Shown here: positions 1 to 7,868 of the stretch, piece after piece
How positions within the stretch are numbered: position 1 is the stretch's first letter
Layout of the letters: each line of letters opens with the position of its first letter
Assembly: GCF_016820555.1 (NCBI RefSeq)
Contig: NZ_JADHDW010000004.1
Coordinates: 1 to 64,000 of the forward strand
Length of the DNA: 64,000 nucleotides
Reading direction: 5' to 3'
Source of the DNA: Bacillus sp. REN10
GTDB lineage: Bacteria > Bacillota > Bacilli > Bacillales > Domibacillaceae
Notes under the pieces: generated by a model
Database searches by the model: none
What the model was told of the DNA's origin: nothing
Seen by the model: the letters and a program-made list of their open reading frames with translations, nothing else
Made by a program: the position numbers and the translations under genes

Positions 1-147
1 ACTGCTTCCATATGGGAGCGTCAGTCCCCAAGACAGACGAGGGTGTTGTATACGCCTATGGACATCGTCCAGCTTTTGATGTCTTGGGGATCGACAAGAA
101 ACCCCTACCTCAAGAGCGAAGCAATAGGTAGGGGAGGTTCATTAGAC
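1..147 (+). mobile_element. Right end of an IS200/IS605-type element (omega-RNA-like)
   Basis: This stretch folds as a long nested hairpin. CCCCAAGACA (26-35) pairs with TGTCTTGGGG (80-89), and GACGA (36-40) pairs with TCGTC (65-69) inside it. A second stem, CCCCTACCT (102-110) with AGGTAGGGG (126-134), follows. A large hairpin, then a C-rich/G-rich terminal hairpin, then a GGTTCAT-like end is the usual look of the 3' end of tnpB-bearing IS200/IS605 elements, where it encodes the omega (reRNA) guide scaffold. No tnpB reading frame is visible, so the gene would lie left of the window. The exact right boundary (about 140-147) is inferred. Confidence 0.55.
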
Positions 148-281
148 GGTAAAATAACTCATAAATAAAGGAGACAATATGTTTATAAGATTATATTTAA
201 AGGCAAAAAACAAAGACCAAGCTCCGTACGTGGGGTCAGACCTCCACTCCTAAGTATCAAATAAAAAAGGAGTAAACAATA

Positions 282-680
282 ATGGCGACAAATGTTAATG
301 CTGAATTTGTTATAATTGGTGATATTTTTGACCCTAATGTTGTTACACAGAGACTCGGTATTGAGCCTCATGGGTATTGGATAAAAGGGGAAGAAGTTCC
401 GAAAGAACCCATCAAAAGAAAAGATACGAATTGGTGGATTCATACTGACTACGAACACTCTTTTGATATAATGTGTCAATTAAGTAAGCTCATAAATATT
501 CTTCAAAATAAGAAAAATATTTTAAAAGAGCTAAAAACAACATATGATTTAGATTATTTATTTCTTGTTGTTATTAATGTTGAGGAAGATGAAAAGCCTG
601 CTATTGCTCTAGATAGTAGCTTTATAACTTTTGCGAGTGATATCGGTGCAGAATTCGAGGTAGATTTATATATTTATTAA
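282..680 (+). CDS. DUF4279 domain protein
   Basis: This 132-residue protein resembles the DUF4279 family. The N-terminus has a beta strand (EFVIIGDIFDP), a V/T-rich turn and L-x-I-E-P, followed by a conserved tryptophan pair (WW at about 53-54) and a C-terminal acidic strand. DUF4279 proteins are small cytosolic proteins often found singly or as immunity-like genes near polymorphic toxins; their biochemistry is not established. The start follows AAAGGAG at 268-274. The gene is AT-rich compared with the metabolic genes further right and sits between insertion-sequence scars, so it is probably accessory. No toxin gene is visible beside it. Confidence 0.65.
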   Translation: MATNVNAEFVIIGDIFDPNVVTQRLGIEPHGYWIKGEEVPKEPIKRKDTNWWIHTDYEHSFDIMCQLSKLINILQNKKNILKELKTTYDLDYLFLVVINVEEDEKPAIALDSSFITFASDIGAEFEVDLYIY

Positions 681-724
681 AAAATATTTATTAAAAAATA
701 TTTGATAAAAAATGATCACAAAAT

Positions 725-751
725 GAGCTATGGGATCAGACCCCATAGCTC
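725..751. other. Perfect 10-bp dyad
   Basis: GAGCTATGGG (725-734) and CCCATAGCTC (742-751) form a perfect stem around a 7-nt loop, GGGATCAGACCCC at the centre. There is no T-tract, so this is not a standard intrinsic terminator. A similar GGGGTCAGACC core occurs at 235-245. Confidence 0.5.
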
Positions 752-805
752 TCAGAAGAACAAATATTCAAAGTATAAAGGTAAATGGAAAAGGGGATCT
801 TCTCA

Positions 806-1306
806 ATGGAGAGTAACAGTTTGGAAAGCAAAGGACCGATAATAAAAACAAACGAAACACATTCTTTTATCATATCAATTGAAGGTAAGACTAAAGAAGT
901 AGAAGCAGTTTTTTGGGAGACAGCTAAAAAAATATACTATCAACTTTCTTCTAATTATTCACTTTATCAATATCAATTTGTTAGTAAGAGAAACAATGCT
1001 CAATTTGGTATAAAAGTCAGCGGTTTACTGAATAGATTAATTAAGCTTGATAAAGTTATCTTTTGCCCTTTGAAAGATATAAATTTAACAAAAGACTTAA
1101 TAAAAGAACATTCAATTATTGGTTGTAAAAATATTGATTTGTTTTTACGTGAAGTAGAACAAAGTATAGAGGCCTCATTTGAACCCGCAGACTATTTGGG
1201 TGAAATTGATGATCCCTGCTTTGTATTAGATTTTTATTATCCAGATATGATTCGAGTTGACTGCAATAATTTATCAATACTTGAGGAAATTAAAGAAATT
1301 ATTTAA
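806..1306 (+). CDS. Hypothetical protein
   Basis: I do not recognise this protein (166 residues from the ATG at 806, 173 from the ATG at 785). The downstream ATG is preferred because GAAAAGGGG lies about 10 nt upstream of it, but the upstream ATG has AAAGG close by and cannot be excluded. It is soluble, alpha/beta and AT-rich, with no signal peptide or membrane segment, and an acidic C-terminal half ending in LEEIKEII. It lies in the same accessory cluster as the DUF4279 gene, 54 bp after the 725-751 dyad. An immunity-like or orphan role is possible from context only. Confidence 0.5.
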   Translation: MESNSLESKGPIIKTNETHSFIISIEGKTKEVEAVFWETAKKIYYQLSSNYSLYQYQFVSKRNNAQFGIKVSGLLNRLIKLDKVIFCPLKDINLTKDLIKEHSIIGCKNIDLFLREVEQSIEASFEPADYLGEIDDPCFVLDFYYPDMIRVDCNNLSILEEIKEII

Positions 1307-1338
1307 AGCATCAAGTAGCCCCCACATGCTTAAATGGA

Positions 1339-1354
1339 GGGCACTGAAAAAGTC
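1339..1354 (+). mobile_element. Candidate left inverted repeat of an IS1182-type element
   Basis: The sequence GGCACTGAAAAAGTCC resembles the terminal repeats of IS1182-family elements and lies 100 bp before the transposase start. No matching right end is visible, consistent with a truncated element. Confidence 0.4.
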
Positions 1355-1370
1355 CATATTATTTAACTAA

Positions 1371-1418
1371 GCGAGCCTTTCCTCGATTTTTATCGAGGAA
1401 AGGCTCGCTAGTTTTGTT
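1371..1418 (+). terminator. 17-bp perfect hairpin in the IS leader
   Basis: Arms 1371-1387 and 1392-1408 are perfectly complementary around a TTTT loop and are followed by TAGTTTTGTTG. The hairpin sits between the IS end and the transposase start, where such structures block read-through transcription into the transposase. Confidence 0.65.
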
Positions 1419-1453
1419 GTATAGTAAGTGTACTAGTTTCAGGTGATGTCCTG

Positions 1454-1735
1454 ATGATTTCCAATCAAAAATCTTTCAATTTTAGCCCATTTATGGCGAT
1501 TTGCGATATGGTTGTGCGAAAAGATAATATGCTTCGTCCAATCAATGAACTTGTCGACTTTTCTTTTGTGCTCGAAGAATTGAAAAATAAATATTGTCTC
1601 AATAACGGTCGCAATGCAGTGCTTCCGATTCGTATGTTCAAATATTTATTACTCAAATCCATCTTTGACCTATCAAATAAACATACATGGTCTTGGAAAG
1701 ACGGAAAACCAAGTAGAAGTAAGTGGCATAAATAA
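1454..1735 (+). pseudogene. IS1182-family transposase, N-terminal fragment
   Basis: The first roughly 75 residues look like the N-terminus of an IS1182/IS5-like transposase (DUF772-type): a KDN-x-LRPINELVDFSF block, then YC, then GR-x-AVLPIRMFKYLLLKS. Full-length family members have about 450-550 residues. The similarity ends after the IFDLSNK stretch near 1680; the last 18 residues are unrelated and stop at 1735. The catalytic DDE region is absent, so the copy is dead. It lies inside the accessory stretch between two orphan genes. Confidence 0.7.
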
Positions 1736-1751
1736 AAAAGGGGGGTAAAAA

Positions 1752-2231
1752 ATGAGATTATGTGTTGAAGGATCAGAAAGCTTCAATCCTTTTTATATAG
1801 ATGAATTGTTGTCATTTTTAGGAGAAGAAATCAAAAAATTCAATTGGATTTTTACTGATATTCAAGGTTACGTTTTTCACGAAGGGGAAGAAATCATATT
1901 ACCTGAATTTGAAAAAGAAACATTCATGTTAACGGGAAATGAACTTCATTCTATTATTCAAAAATATAACATACTGTTAGTATTTGGAGTTGTTATGTGT
2001 GTTAAACCTGATGTTAACATAACTGATATCGAGGAGTTTCCTTATATCAACAATAACAAGGAGTATTGGGGTAAAGGGTATAGCTCGCCATTTAAAAATA
2101 CTGAAATAGAATTTGGATTTTTTGATACTACCGTCGTGATAGTGACTACTGATCATGCAGATTTAGTGGATAAGTTTAGAAAGAGTGTTCACGAAGTATC
2201 TACTTTAGACTCTTTTTTGGCAGAGAATTAA
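1752..2231 (+). CDS. Hypothetical protein, DUF2691-like
   Basis: This is a 159-residue soluble acidic protein starting 8 nt after a GGGGGG run at 1739-1745. The order of features (an FNWIFTDIQGYVF strand near residue 30, a TGNEL motif near 60, a hydrophobic ILLVFGVV strand, and a C-terminal VVIVTTDHADLVDKF strand) recalls the small Bacillus DUF2691 family, which has no known function. I make the link only tentatively. It directly follows the transposase fragment and precedes a bcr1 repeat, in an AT-rich accessory context. Confidence 0.5.
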   Translation: MRLCVEGSESFNPFYIDELLSFLGEEIKKFNWIFTDIQGYVFHEGEEIILPEFEKETFMLTGNELHSIIQKYNILLVFGVVMCVKPDVNITDIEEFPYINNNKEYWGKGYSSPFKNTEIEFGFFDTTVVIVTTDHADLVDKFRKSVHEVSTLDSFLAEN

Positions 2232-2248
2232 AAAAGAATGCTAGGAGA

Positions 2249-2405
2249 TTATCCCGCATTAACGGGCTGTAAGACCCCCGCCTCAACATGGCAGAAGAAG
2301 CGCAGACGTGTAGGTGGGGGATCAACAGCCCGTAAACGCCCGATCCGTTCAACTAACAATCAGTGGGGGATGAAAAAAACCCCTACTGATTGAAGTTTCA
2401 CTTTA
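2249..2405 (+). repeat. bcr1-type repeat, copy 1
   Basis: This roughly 157-bp structured repeat runs from TTATCCCGC to the terminal TTTAT. Stems are CGGGCTGT (2263-2270) with ACAGCCCG (2325-2332), CCCCCGCCT (2275-2283) with AGGTGGGGG (2312-2320), and AATCAGT (2358-2364) with ACTGATT (2385-2391). It differs from the copy at 58388 at only two positions. The sequence and the TTTAT end match what is known as bcr1 in the B. cereus group. Nothing recognisable was seen in the 200 bp between the repeat and the next gene. Confidence 0.85.
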
Positions 2406-2604
2406 TTAAGGCTATACGTTGGAGGAGACTGATTGAAAAAATGAACGTTAATTTTTGGATTCATCATTTGCCTTCACATCAACAAACCCGTCATAATAAT
2501 TAGCCCCCTTCAATAGATAACATTTTCTGAAAAAGTATGTTGTAATAGAGAGAGAACAATCTCTCATCCTGTTCTAAGTAGTCAAAAAAAGTGAGGAATG
2601 GAAG

Positions 2605-3483
2605 TTGAAAAAATTCAAGAAGTTTTATTTAGAGATTACAAGTGTATGTAATCTTGCTTGCAGCTTTTGTCCGCCGACAGAGCGGCAGAAGCAGTTTCTT
2701 TCTGTGGAGGACTTTTCTAAGAGATTAGATCAAATTAAGCCACATACAGATTATATTTATTTACATGTAAAAGGTGAGCCGCTGCTTCATCCTAAGATCG
2801 GACAGTTATTAGATATAAGTCATGAAAAAGGCTTTAAAGTGAACATTACAACGAATGGTACGTTGATTAATAAAAAGAGGGACAAGTTATTAAATAAACC
2901 AGCGTTAAGACAGATGAATTTTTCGCTTCATAGCTTTGATGGGCATGAAGGTTCTACAGATAAGGAAGGGTATGTGAGAAGCATCCTTTCTTTTATTAAA
3001 GAGGCAACGAGCCAGTCCGACATGATTGTTTCGTTGAGGCTATGGAATCTTACCCAAGACAATGCAACGAATCTTGAAAAACAACGAAACAGAGAATTAC
3101 TTGAAATGATTGAGAACGAATTTGATTTAGACTACAAAATTGAAGAGAAGGTCGTACCAGGAAGTGGCGTGAAGATTGCGGAGCGCATCTACATTAACCA
3201 AGATTACGAATTTCAGTGGCCGGCATTGCATGAAGAAGAGGACGATGGAAAAGGCTTCTGTTATGGTCTTCGAAATCAAGCGGGCATTTTAGCGAACGGA
3301 ACGGTCATTCCTTGTTGCTTAGATGGTGAAGGAATAATCAACCTTGGAAATATTAATGACGCCTCATTCTCTGAGATTATTGAAGGGGATCGAGCGAAAA
3401 ACCTTGTAGACGGGTTTTCACGAAGAGAAGCAGTGGAAGAGCTGTGTAGAAAATGTGGATATCGTAAAAGGTTTGGAAAATAG
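2605..3483 (+). CDS. Radical SAM protein with SPASM-like C-terminus
   Basis: This 292-residue cytosolic enzyme should cleave S-adenosylmethionine at a [4Fe-4S] cluster. The cluster motif is C15-x3-C19-x2-C22 (SVCNLACSFC), followed by the GEP motif and an ITTNG strand. The C-terminal part carries further cysteines (FCYG, IPCC and the ELCRKC pair), as in SPASM-type auxiliary-cluster proteins. The start is a TTG at 2605, 7 nt after GTGAGGA. It stands alone, with no precursor peptide gene beside it, so the substrate is unknown. The family modifies peptides, proteins or small molecules. Confidence 0.8.
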   Translation: MKKFKKFYLEITSVCNLACSFCPPTERQKQFLSVEDFSKRLDQIKPHTDYIYLHVKGEPLLHPKIGQLLDISHEKGFKVNITTNGTLINKKRDKLLNKPALRQMNFSLHSFDGHEGSTDKEGYVRSILSFIKEATSQSDMIVSLRLWNLTQDNATNLEKQRNRELLEMIENEFDLDYKIEEKVVPGSGVKIAERIYINQDYEFQWPALHEEEDDGKGFCYGLRNQAGILANGTVIPCCLDGEGIINLGNINDASFSEIIEGDRAKNLVDGFSRREAVEELCRKCGYRKRFGK

Positions 3484-3536
3484 GTAAGGTTGCTCCATTA
3501 TTCCAATAAAAAACGCAATGGGGGAGAAGAAGAAAC

Positions 3537-5027
3537 ATGGAAGCTACTATTTCAAAAGCAAGCAAAACAACGAAACGCCCCCTTGTACTGGTTGCTGTGA
3601 TTTTGGCGATGTTTATGGGAGCGATTGAAGCGACGATTGTTTCTACGGCGATGCCAGCGATTGTTGCTGATTTAGGCGGTTTTTCTTTATATAGCTGGGT
3701 GTTTTCGGCTTATTTGCTAATGAACGCAGCGACGGTGTTGATTTATGGAAAGCTGTCGGATCTTTATGGACGGAAGCCGGTGTTAATTACGGGCATCGTT
3801 CTGTTTTTAATTGGTTCTTTTTTATGCGGCTTTGCGGGTTCGATGGAACAGCTGATTATCTTTCGTTTGTTACAGGGGCTTGGCGCTGGAGCGGTGATGC
3901 CAGTGGCGACAACGATTGTGGGCGATCTTTATACGAAGGAAGAGAGAGCGAAAGTGCAAGGGTATTTGTCGAGCGTGTGGGGAATTTCTGCGGTGATGGG
4001 CCCAGCGTTAGGCGGCTTGCTCGTTGAACATGTCAGCTGGCGGTACGTGTTTTGGCTGAACTTGCCGCTCGGTTTGTTAACGATTGCTGGTTTGTTGTTC
4101 TTTCTACATGAGAATATTGAAAAGAAAAAGACCAACATCGATTATTTAGGGACCTTTTTGTTTTTAGCGGCGATTTCTTCTTTGATGTATTTACTAGTAG
4201 AAGGCGGCGTTCAATTTGCCTGGCTGTCCGCTTCTACAGCTCTATTAGTGGCTATTGTAGCGCTCGCCTTGTCGCTGTTTATTTGGCAGGAAAGACGAAC
4301 GGCAGAACCGATGATGCCTTTTCAGCTGTGGAAAGTGCGTTCAATCTTGATTGCGAATATCGTTTCGTTCACGACAGGGATTATGCTGATTGGGATTTCG
4401 AGCTTTTTACCAACATACGTGCAAGGTGTGATGGGGGAAAATGCGACGCTCGCCGGTTTTACGCTGACAGCGATGTCGATTGGCTGGCCAATTGCCTCTA
4501 CGTTATCGGGACGGCTGCTACTTTCCATCGGTTATCGCCAAACGACGATTATTGGTGGCGTGGCCTTAATCATTGGGAGTGGCATGTTTCTATTGATGAC
4601 GAAGGAGTCAGGTCCATTATGGGCGGCAGGATCTTCCTTTTTCACTGGGATCGGCATGGGACTGACATCGACCGCATTTATTGTTTCCATTCAAAGCTCT
4701 GTGGAATGGGAGCAGCGAGGAGCGGCTACGGCAGCCAATATGTTTATGCGCAACTTAGGAAACACAGTAGGTGCCGCTTTGTTAGGCGGCGTGTTAAACA
4801 GCCAATTGCAAGCTTATTTGTCCAGTCAATCAGAAGAGCGTGTCCAGACGTTGTCGCTTGACTCTATTAATCAACTATTAGGGGATGGACAAAGCGGATT
4901 TTCTGCAGAAGTGCGTCACTTATTAACGGAAGGGCTAGCGGCTTCTTTGCATAGTGTCTATTTTGTTGTGTTTCTATTTGCGATTTTGTCTTTTGCTTTT
5001 TTACTGTTTTTGAAGAAGAGGGATTGA
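3537..5027 (+). CDS. DHA2-type MFS multidrug efflux transporter
   Basis: This 496-residue membrane protein has about 14 hydrophobic segments, the normal size for drug:H+ antiporters of the DHA2 (EmrB/QacA) branch. MFS motif A is present as GKLSDLYGRKPV (about residues 62-73) and the antiporter motif C as GISAVMGPALGG. It should export lipophilic drugs or dyes using proton motive force. It starts 53 bp after the radical SAM gene, behind GGGGGAGAAG, and could be co-transcribed with it. No regulator gene is intact nearby; only a MocR fragment follows. Confidence 0.88.
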   Translation: MEATISKASKTTKRPLVLVAVILAMFMGAIEATIVSTAMPAIVADLGGFSLYSWVFSAYLLMNAATVLIYGKLSDLYGRKPVLITGIVLFLIGSFLCGFAGSMEQLIIFRLLQGLGAGAVMPVATTIVGDLYTKEERAKVQGYLSSVWGISAVMGPALGGLLVEHVSWRYVFWLNLPLGLLTIAGLLFFLHENIEKKKTNIDYLGTFLFLAAISSLMYLLVEGGVQFAWLSASTALLVAIVALALSLFIWQERRTAEPMMPFQLWKVRSILIANIVSFTTGIMLIGISSFLPTYVQGVMGENATLAGFTLTAMSIGWPIASTLSGRLLLSIGYRQTTIIGGVALIIGSGMFLLMTKESGPLWAAGSSFFTGIGMGLTSTAFIVSIQSSVEWEQRGAATAANMFMRNLGNTVGAALLGGVLNSQLQAYLSSQSEERVQTLSLDSINQLLGDGQSGFSAEVRHLLTEGLAASLHSVYFVVFLFAILSFAFLLFLKKRD

Positions 5028-5098
5028 GGGGATAAATATGGAGCAAGAGAAGCTAGAACCACAAAGTTAATATAACTTAGGGGATAGCCTCGACCTCC

Positions 5099-5212
5099 TC
5101 ACTCCACTTCCCAAGCCTTTTTCAACAATTGCACCCCTTCGACAATTTCATCAAATGTTAAGCTGCTGAAGCCTAGTTGAATCAGCGGCTCCTTTGTTTT
5201 TGCTTCGATAAA
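5099..5212 (-). pseudogene. MocR/PdxR-type regulator, C-terminal fragment
   Basis: The minus strand from 5212 to the TGA at 5099-5101 reads as 37 codons resembling the end of the aminotransferase-like domain of GntR/MocR regulators (PLIQLGFSSLTFDEIVEG, then a KKAWEVE tail). Nothing upstream on that strand continues the gene; the rest has been deleted. It lies in the gap between the efflux gene and the Rpn gene, whose remaining sequence shows nothing I recognise. Confidence 0.6.
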
Positions 5213-5357
5213 GTAGGGAGGAGTTTAGTGTGGAAGATGATCGTGAAGATGATATTTCAAAACGTTCTACAGTTATTACGTACAAGATATGGATCTTTAG
5301 TTTAAGTTGTCTTTTCAAAAACATGCTACAATAAAGGAAAGGAGGGATGGGAAAACG

Positions 5358-6320
5358 ATGAAAACAAGGTTACTTAAAAGAGTTCCGTTAAATCAATTAA
5401 TGGACCTTAAAATTGACTACGCATTTAAACAACTTTTTGGTACGGAAAAGAATAAAGATATTACAGTCGTCTTTCTGAATGCCATCCTCAATCGAACCGG
5501 ACGAGAAAGTATTAAAGATATTACATTTAAGAACACAGAAGCTGGCGGGGAGTATCAAGAAGATAAGCAATCCCGCTTAGATATTTTAGCGATAACAAAT
5601 GATAACGAATCAATCAACATTGAGATTCAATTTACGAATAAATATGATATGGTGAAGCGTTCGATTTACTATTGGTCAGGCATTTATCGTACACCAATGA
5701 AGAAAAACATGGCTTACAAGCAACTACAACCTGTGATTGCGATTAACATCTTGAACTTTGAACTGATTACCCAAACAGATCGTTTTCACACCTCTTATCA
5801 CTTATATGAAGATCAAGAACAATTTAAATTAACTGATGTCATGGAATTTCACTTTCTAGAGATGCCTAAGCTCATTCGTGATTGGAAGCAAGAAAAGTTA
5901 GATCCGTGGAATGACGTGCTAGCCAGATGGCTGTTGTTGTTAGGTATTGTGGATTATAGAAATGGAACAGTTTATGAGGACATTTACAAAGAATTGGAGG
6001 AGATCGCTATGAAAGATGAAACCCTCAAGAATGCTTTTCAAGGCTGGGATTTGTTGAGCGCTACTCAAGAAGAAGTATTGGCATATGAAGCTCGTCTGAA
6101 ACAAGTACTAGATGAAGAAGCCGCAAGAGTAGAAGCTGAATTGAGAGAAAAAGCAGCACTCGAAAAAGGGTTGGAGAAAGGACTAGCTCAAGGTCGTGAA
6201 GAAGGTGCAACTGAAGAAAAAAAGGCAACTGTACAGCGAATGCTCCGAGAAGGAATAGAAGTAGAATTAATTGCTAAGGTTACGGATTTAACGGTGGAAC
6301 AAGTGAAAGCTATAAGATGA
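5358..6320 (+). CDS. Rpn-family PD-(D/E)XK nuclease/putative transposase
   Basis: This 320-residue protein belongs to the Rpn/YhgA-like family (PDDEXK_2). It opens with the family signature LMDLKIDYAFKQLFG. The nuclease core is visible as an acidic RLDILA strand followed by INIEIQF, that is D...E-x-Q in place of E-x-K, usual for this family. The charged tail (repeated EKGLEKGLAQG) is also typical. Rpn proteins promote RecA-independent recombination and some act in phage defence; the role here is unknown. The ATG at 5358 is chosen because AAAGGAGGG precedes it. The longer frame from 5307 lacks a binding site. Confidence 0.85.
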   Translation: MKTRLLKRVPLNQLMDLKIDYAFKQLFGTEKNKDITVVFLNAILNRTGRESIKDITFKNTEAGGEYQEDKQSRLDILAITNDNESINIEIQFTNKYDMVKRSIYYWSGIYRTPMKKNMAYKQLQPVIAINILNFELITQTDRFHTSYHLYEDQEQFKLTDVMEFHFLEMPKLIRDWKQEKLDPWNDVLARWLLLLGIVDYRNGTVYEDIYKELEEIAMKDETLKNAFQGWDLLSATQEEVLAYEARLKQVLDEEAARVEAELREKAALEKGLEKGLAQGREEGATEEKKATVQRMLREGIEVELIAKVTDLTVEQVKAIR

Positions 6321-6499
6321 GGTGCCTGTCACTCCCCGAATTTTGTCGAAAAAAGATAGTGCTTCATTCTGTCCCTTTTGTAGTGTCACAATATGGAAGT
6401 CATTTTAGTTTGTCAATGAATTGTCATGTTTGATCGAGCGTTAGGCGGGAATAAAGAAAAGTGAGAGAATAACCTTGAAGAAAGGATTTGGAATGAAAC

Positions 6500-6652
6500 A
6501 TGGGAAAGTTTGATGATAGCAAAGATTATCTGATCGACTGGCTACTTGACCGTCAAGTGTATAAGGCGAAGGATGGCCGTCAATTATTTGAGCTATCTCG
6601 AGAAGAATTACGGCATTTGATCGAAAGAGTAGTCACTGTTCGTTCATCATAA
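6500..6652 (+). CDS. FbpA-like Fur-regulated basic protein family mini-protein
   Basis: This 50-residue ORF contains LIDWLLDRQVYKAKDGRQLF followed by ELSREELRHL, which matches the short FBP family (Fur-regulated basic proteins of Bacillus), with its diagnostic KDGRQL-[YF]-EL core. In B. subtilis these proteins take part in the Fur-controlled iron-sparing response with the small RNA FsrA. The likely binding site AAAGGA (6481-6486) is rather far from the ATG. I saw no convincing Fur box in the 180 bp upstream, so iron control is not shown here. The region 6320-6500 otherwise holds only a GGTGCCTGTCACT motif at about 6321. Confidence 0.7.
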   Translation: MGKFDDSKDYLIDWLLDRQVYKAKDGRQLFELSREELRHLIERVVTVRSS

Positions 6653-6732
6653 AAATAAGTGTGAATTCTAAAAAAATTTGTTAAACTGAAAGAGTAATTG
6701 TAAATAAATGAGATCGAAGAAGGGATGAGACG

Positions 6733-7347
6733 ATGTTTAAGAAAATTGCTGCGGATGCGTTAGGTTTGTCCGACATTGGAACGATTATTTCTCCAGCCGA
6801 TTACGATAAAGCGGATGCTGACGATTATGTCATGCATGAGGATAATGAAAAGATTTATTTCTTGATTAAGACAAAAGCGGATGAGTATTGCTTTACGAAT
6901 CTAGCACTTATTCATGTGGATGGGGAAAGTGCCGTTTCATCGAAGCGAACATTGAAGCGCTACCCATATGCCCAGCATAAAGTTTCTGGTGTCTTATTAG
7001 AAACGGCTGGAAAAATCGATATGGATGTCGAAATTAAGTTTATGATCGGCGGTCAGCCTTTCGATATCGATGTGAGAAAAGATCAAATCGAGCAGCTGAA
7101 AGATCTATATAAATCACTTCTTCGCATTGCTGAAATGACGTATGAGAACGGACTGCATATGGATATGGCAACACAAAGCTTAGACAAAGCAGCAATGATT
7201 TTGCAAAGCTCTAGAACGGATGATCAAAATTTAGCTGGTACGTATAAAGGACTAACTGATTTTAGCTTTGAATGGCTAACATCTGCCCATAATAAGTATC
7301 ATGTGAAAGACTTTGGTCATGTGTTTGAGAAATATATTAATAATTAA
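6733..7347 (+). CDS. YvbH-like PH-domain protein
   Basis: This 204-residue cytosolic protein closely resembles B. subtilis YvbH in length and sequence (the N-terminus FKKIAADALGLSDIG, the middle KTKADEYCFTNLALIHVDGE, the end VKDFGHVFEKYINN). The first 125 residues form a bacterial PH domain and the rest is the helical YvbH extension. No biochemical function is established. AAGAAGGGATGAG precedes the start, and an intrinsic terminator follows at once, so it is probably monocistronic. Confidence 0.85.
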   Translation: MFKKIAADALGLSDIGTIISPADYDKADADDYVMHEDNEKIYFLIKTKADEYCFTNLALIHVDGESAVSSKRTLKRYPYAQHKVSGVLLETAGKIDMDVEIKFMIGGQPFDIDVRKDQIEQLKDLYKSLLRIAEMTYENGLHMDMATQSLDKAAMILQSSRTDDQNLAGTYKGLTDFSFEWLTSAHNKYHVKDFGHVFEKYINN

Positions 7348-7355
7348 ATGAATGA

Positions 7356-7395
7356 GGGTACTGTTCAAATGTGTGAGTGAGCAGTACCTTTTTTT
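7356..7395 (+). terminator. Intrinsic terminator of the yvbH-like gene
   Basis: GGTACTG (7357-7363) pairs with CAGTACC (7382-7388), followed directly by TTTTTTT. Confidence 0.8.
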
Positions 7396-7405
7396 GATAA
7401 AGTAA

Positions 7406-7434
7406 TTGTAATTTTCCAAAATCTCTGATACATT
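7406..7434 (+). promoter_or_regulatory. Candidate sigma-A promoter of the riboswitch operon
   Basis: TTGTAA (7406-7411) and TACATT (7429-7434) are separated by 17 nt, about 27 nt before the riboswitch aptamer. No better promoter was seen in this gap. Confidence 0.45.
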
Positions 7435-7460
7435 TAACCATGAAAGCTGAATATGTGTAG

Positions 7461-7633
7461 AAACAGGTGCGGATAAAGAAGTTGTGTTATCTGCTTAAAA
7501 GGGAAGTTCGGTTAGAGACCGACGCTGTCCCGCAACTGTAATTGGGAGCGATTCGAAAATGCCACTGTTTTCAGTCAATGAAAATGGGAAGGCTCGAAGC
7601 GCGATGATCATGAGCCAGGAGACCTGCCTGTTT
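7461..7633 (+). ncRNA. Cobalamin (AdoCbl) riboswitch
   Basis: This leader carries the conserved parts of the cobalamin aptamer in order. They are P1 (AAACAGG at 7461-7467 with CCTGTTT at 7626-7632), the AAGGGAA and CGCAACTG blocks, GCCACTG, GGGAAGGC, GAAGCGCGATGA, and the B12 box AGCCAGGAGACCTGCC (about 7613-7628). Aptamers of this class bind adenosylcobalamin and normally turn expression off. A perfect intrinsic terminator follows about 110 nt later, so control by attenuation is expected. The genes downstream are not B12 synthesis or transport genes but the methylcitrate cycle. Confidence 0.93.
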
Positions 7634-7740
7634 TAGCACACATCAATTCCTACGAGGATAGGAGGTGTTAAGTGCGAGCGATTAGACATGGGGTTTTTAT
7701 GCCTTTTCACATGTTTATTTGATGTTTCCTTCGCGCATTT

Positions 7741-7769
7741 AACAACTTCTTAAAGAAGTTGTTTTTTTT
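7741..7769 (+). terminator. Riboswitch expression-platform terminator
   Basis: AACAACTTCT (7741-7750) pairs perfectly with AGAAGTTGTT (7754-7763) around a TAA loop, followed by eight T. It lies between the aptamer and the first gene of the operon, as expected for a ligand-stabilised attenuator. Confidence 0.85.
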
Positions 7770-7868
7770 ATTGCCTATTTCTTTACGGCAATGTGGCACT
7801 CGTACATCCTATACTTCTAAGTGGCTGTTTCACAATACGTCTTGGTCTTTGCGAGGAGGGGATTTACA

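Noticed and set aside
4283-4861. 192-codon frame inside the efflux gene
   Set aside because: It is an alternative frame of the DHA2 transporter, without a ribosome binding site or family resemblance.
7790-7806. Possible sigma-54 promoter TGGCAC before the riboswitch operon genes
   Set aside because: The -24-like TGGCAC is present but the required GC at -12 is missing at the correct spacing.
7821-7868. Upstream extension of the small ORF before mmgD
   Set aside because: The part before TTG 7869 lies upstream of the GAGGAGGGG site and has no binding site of its own.
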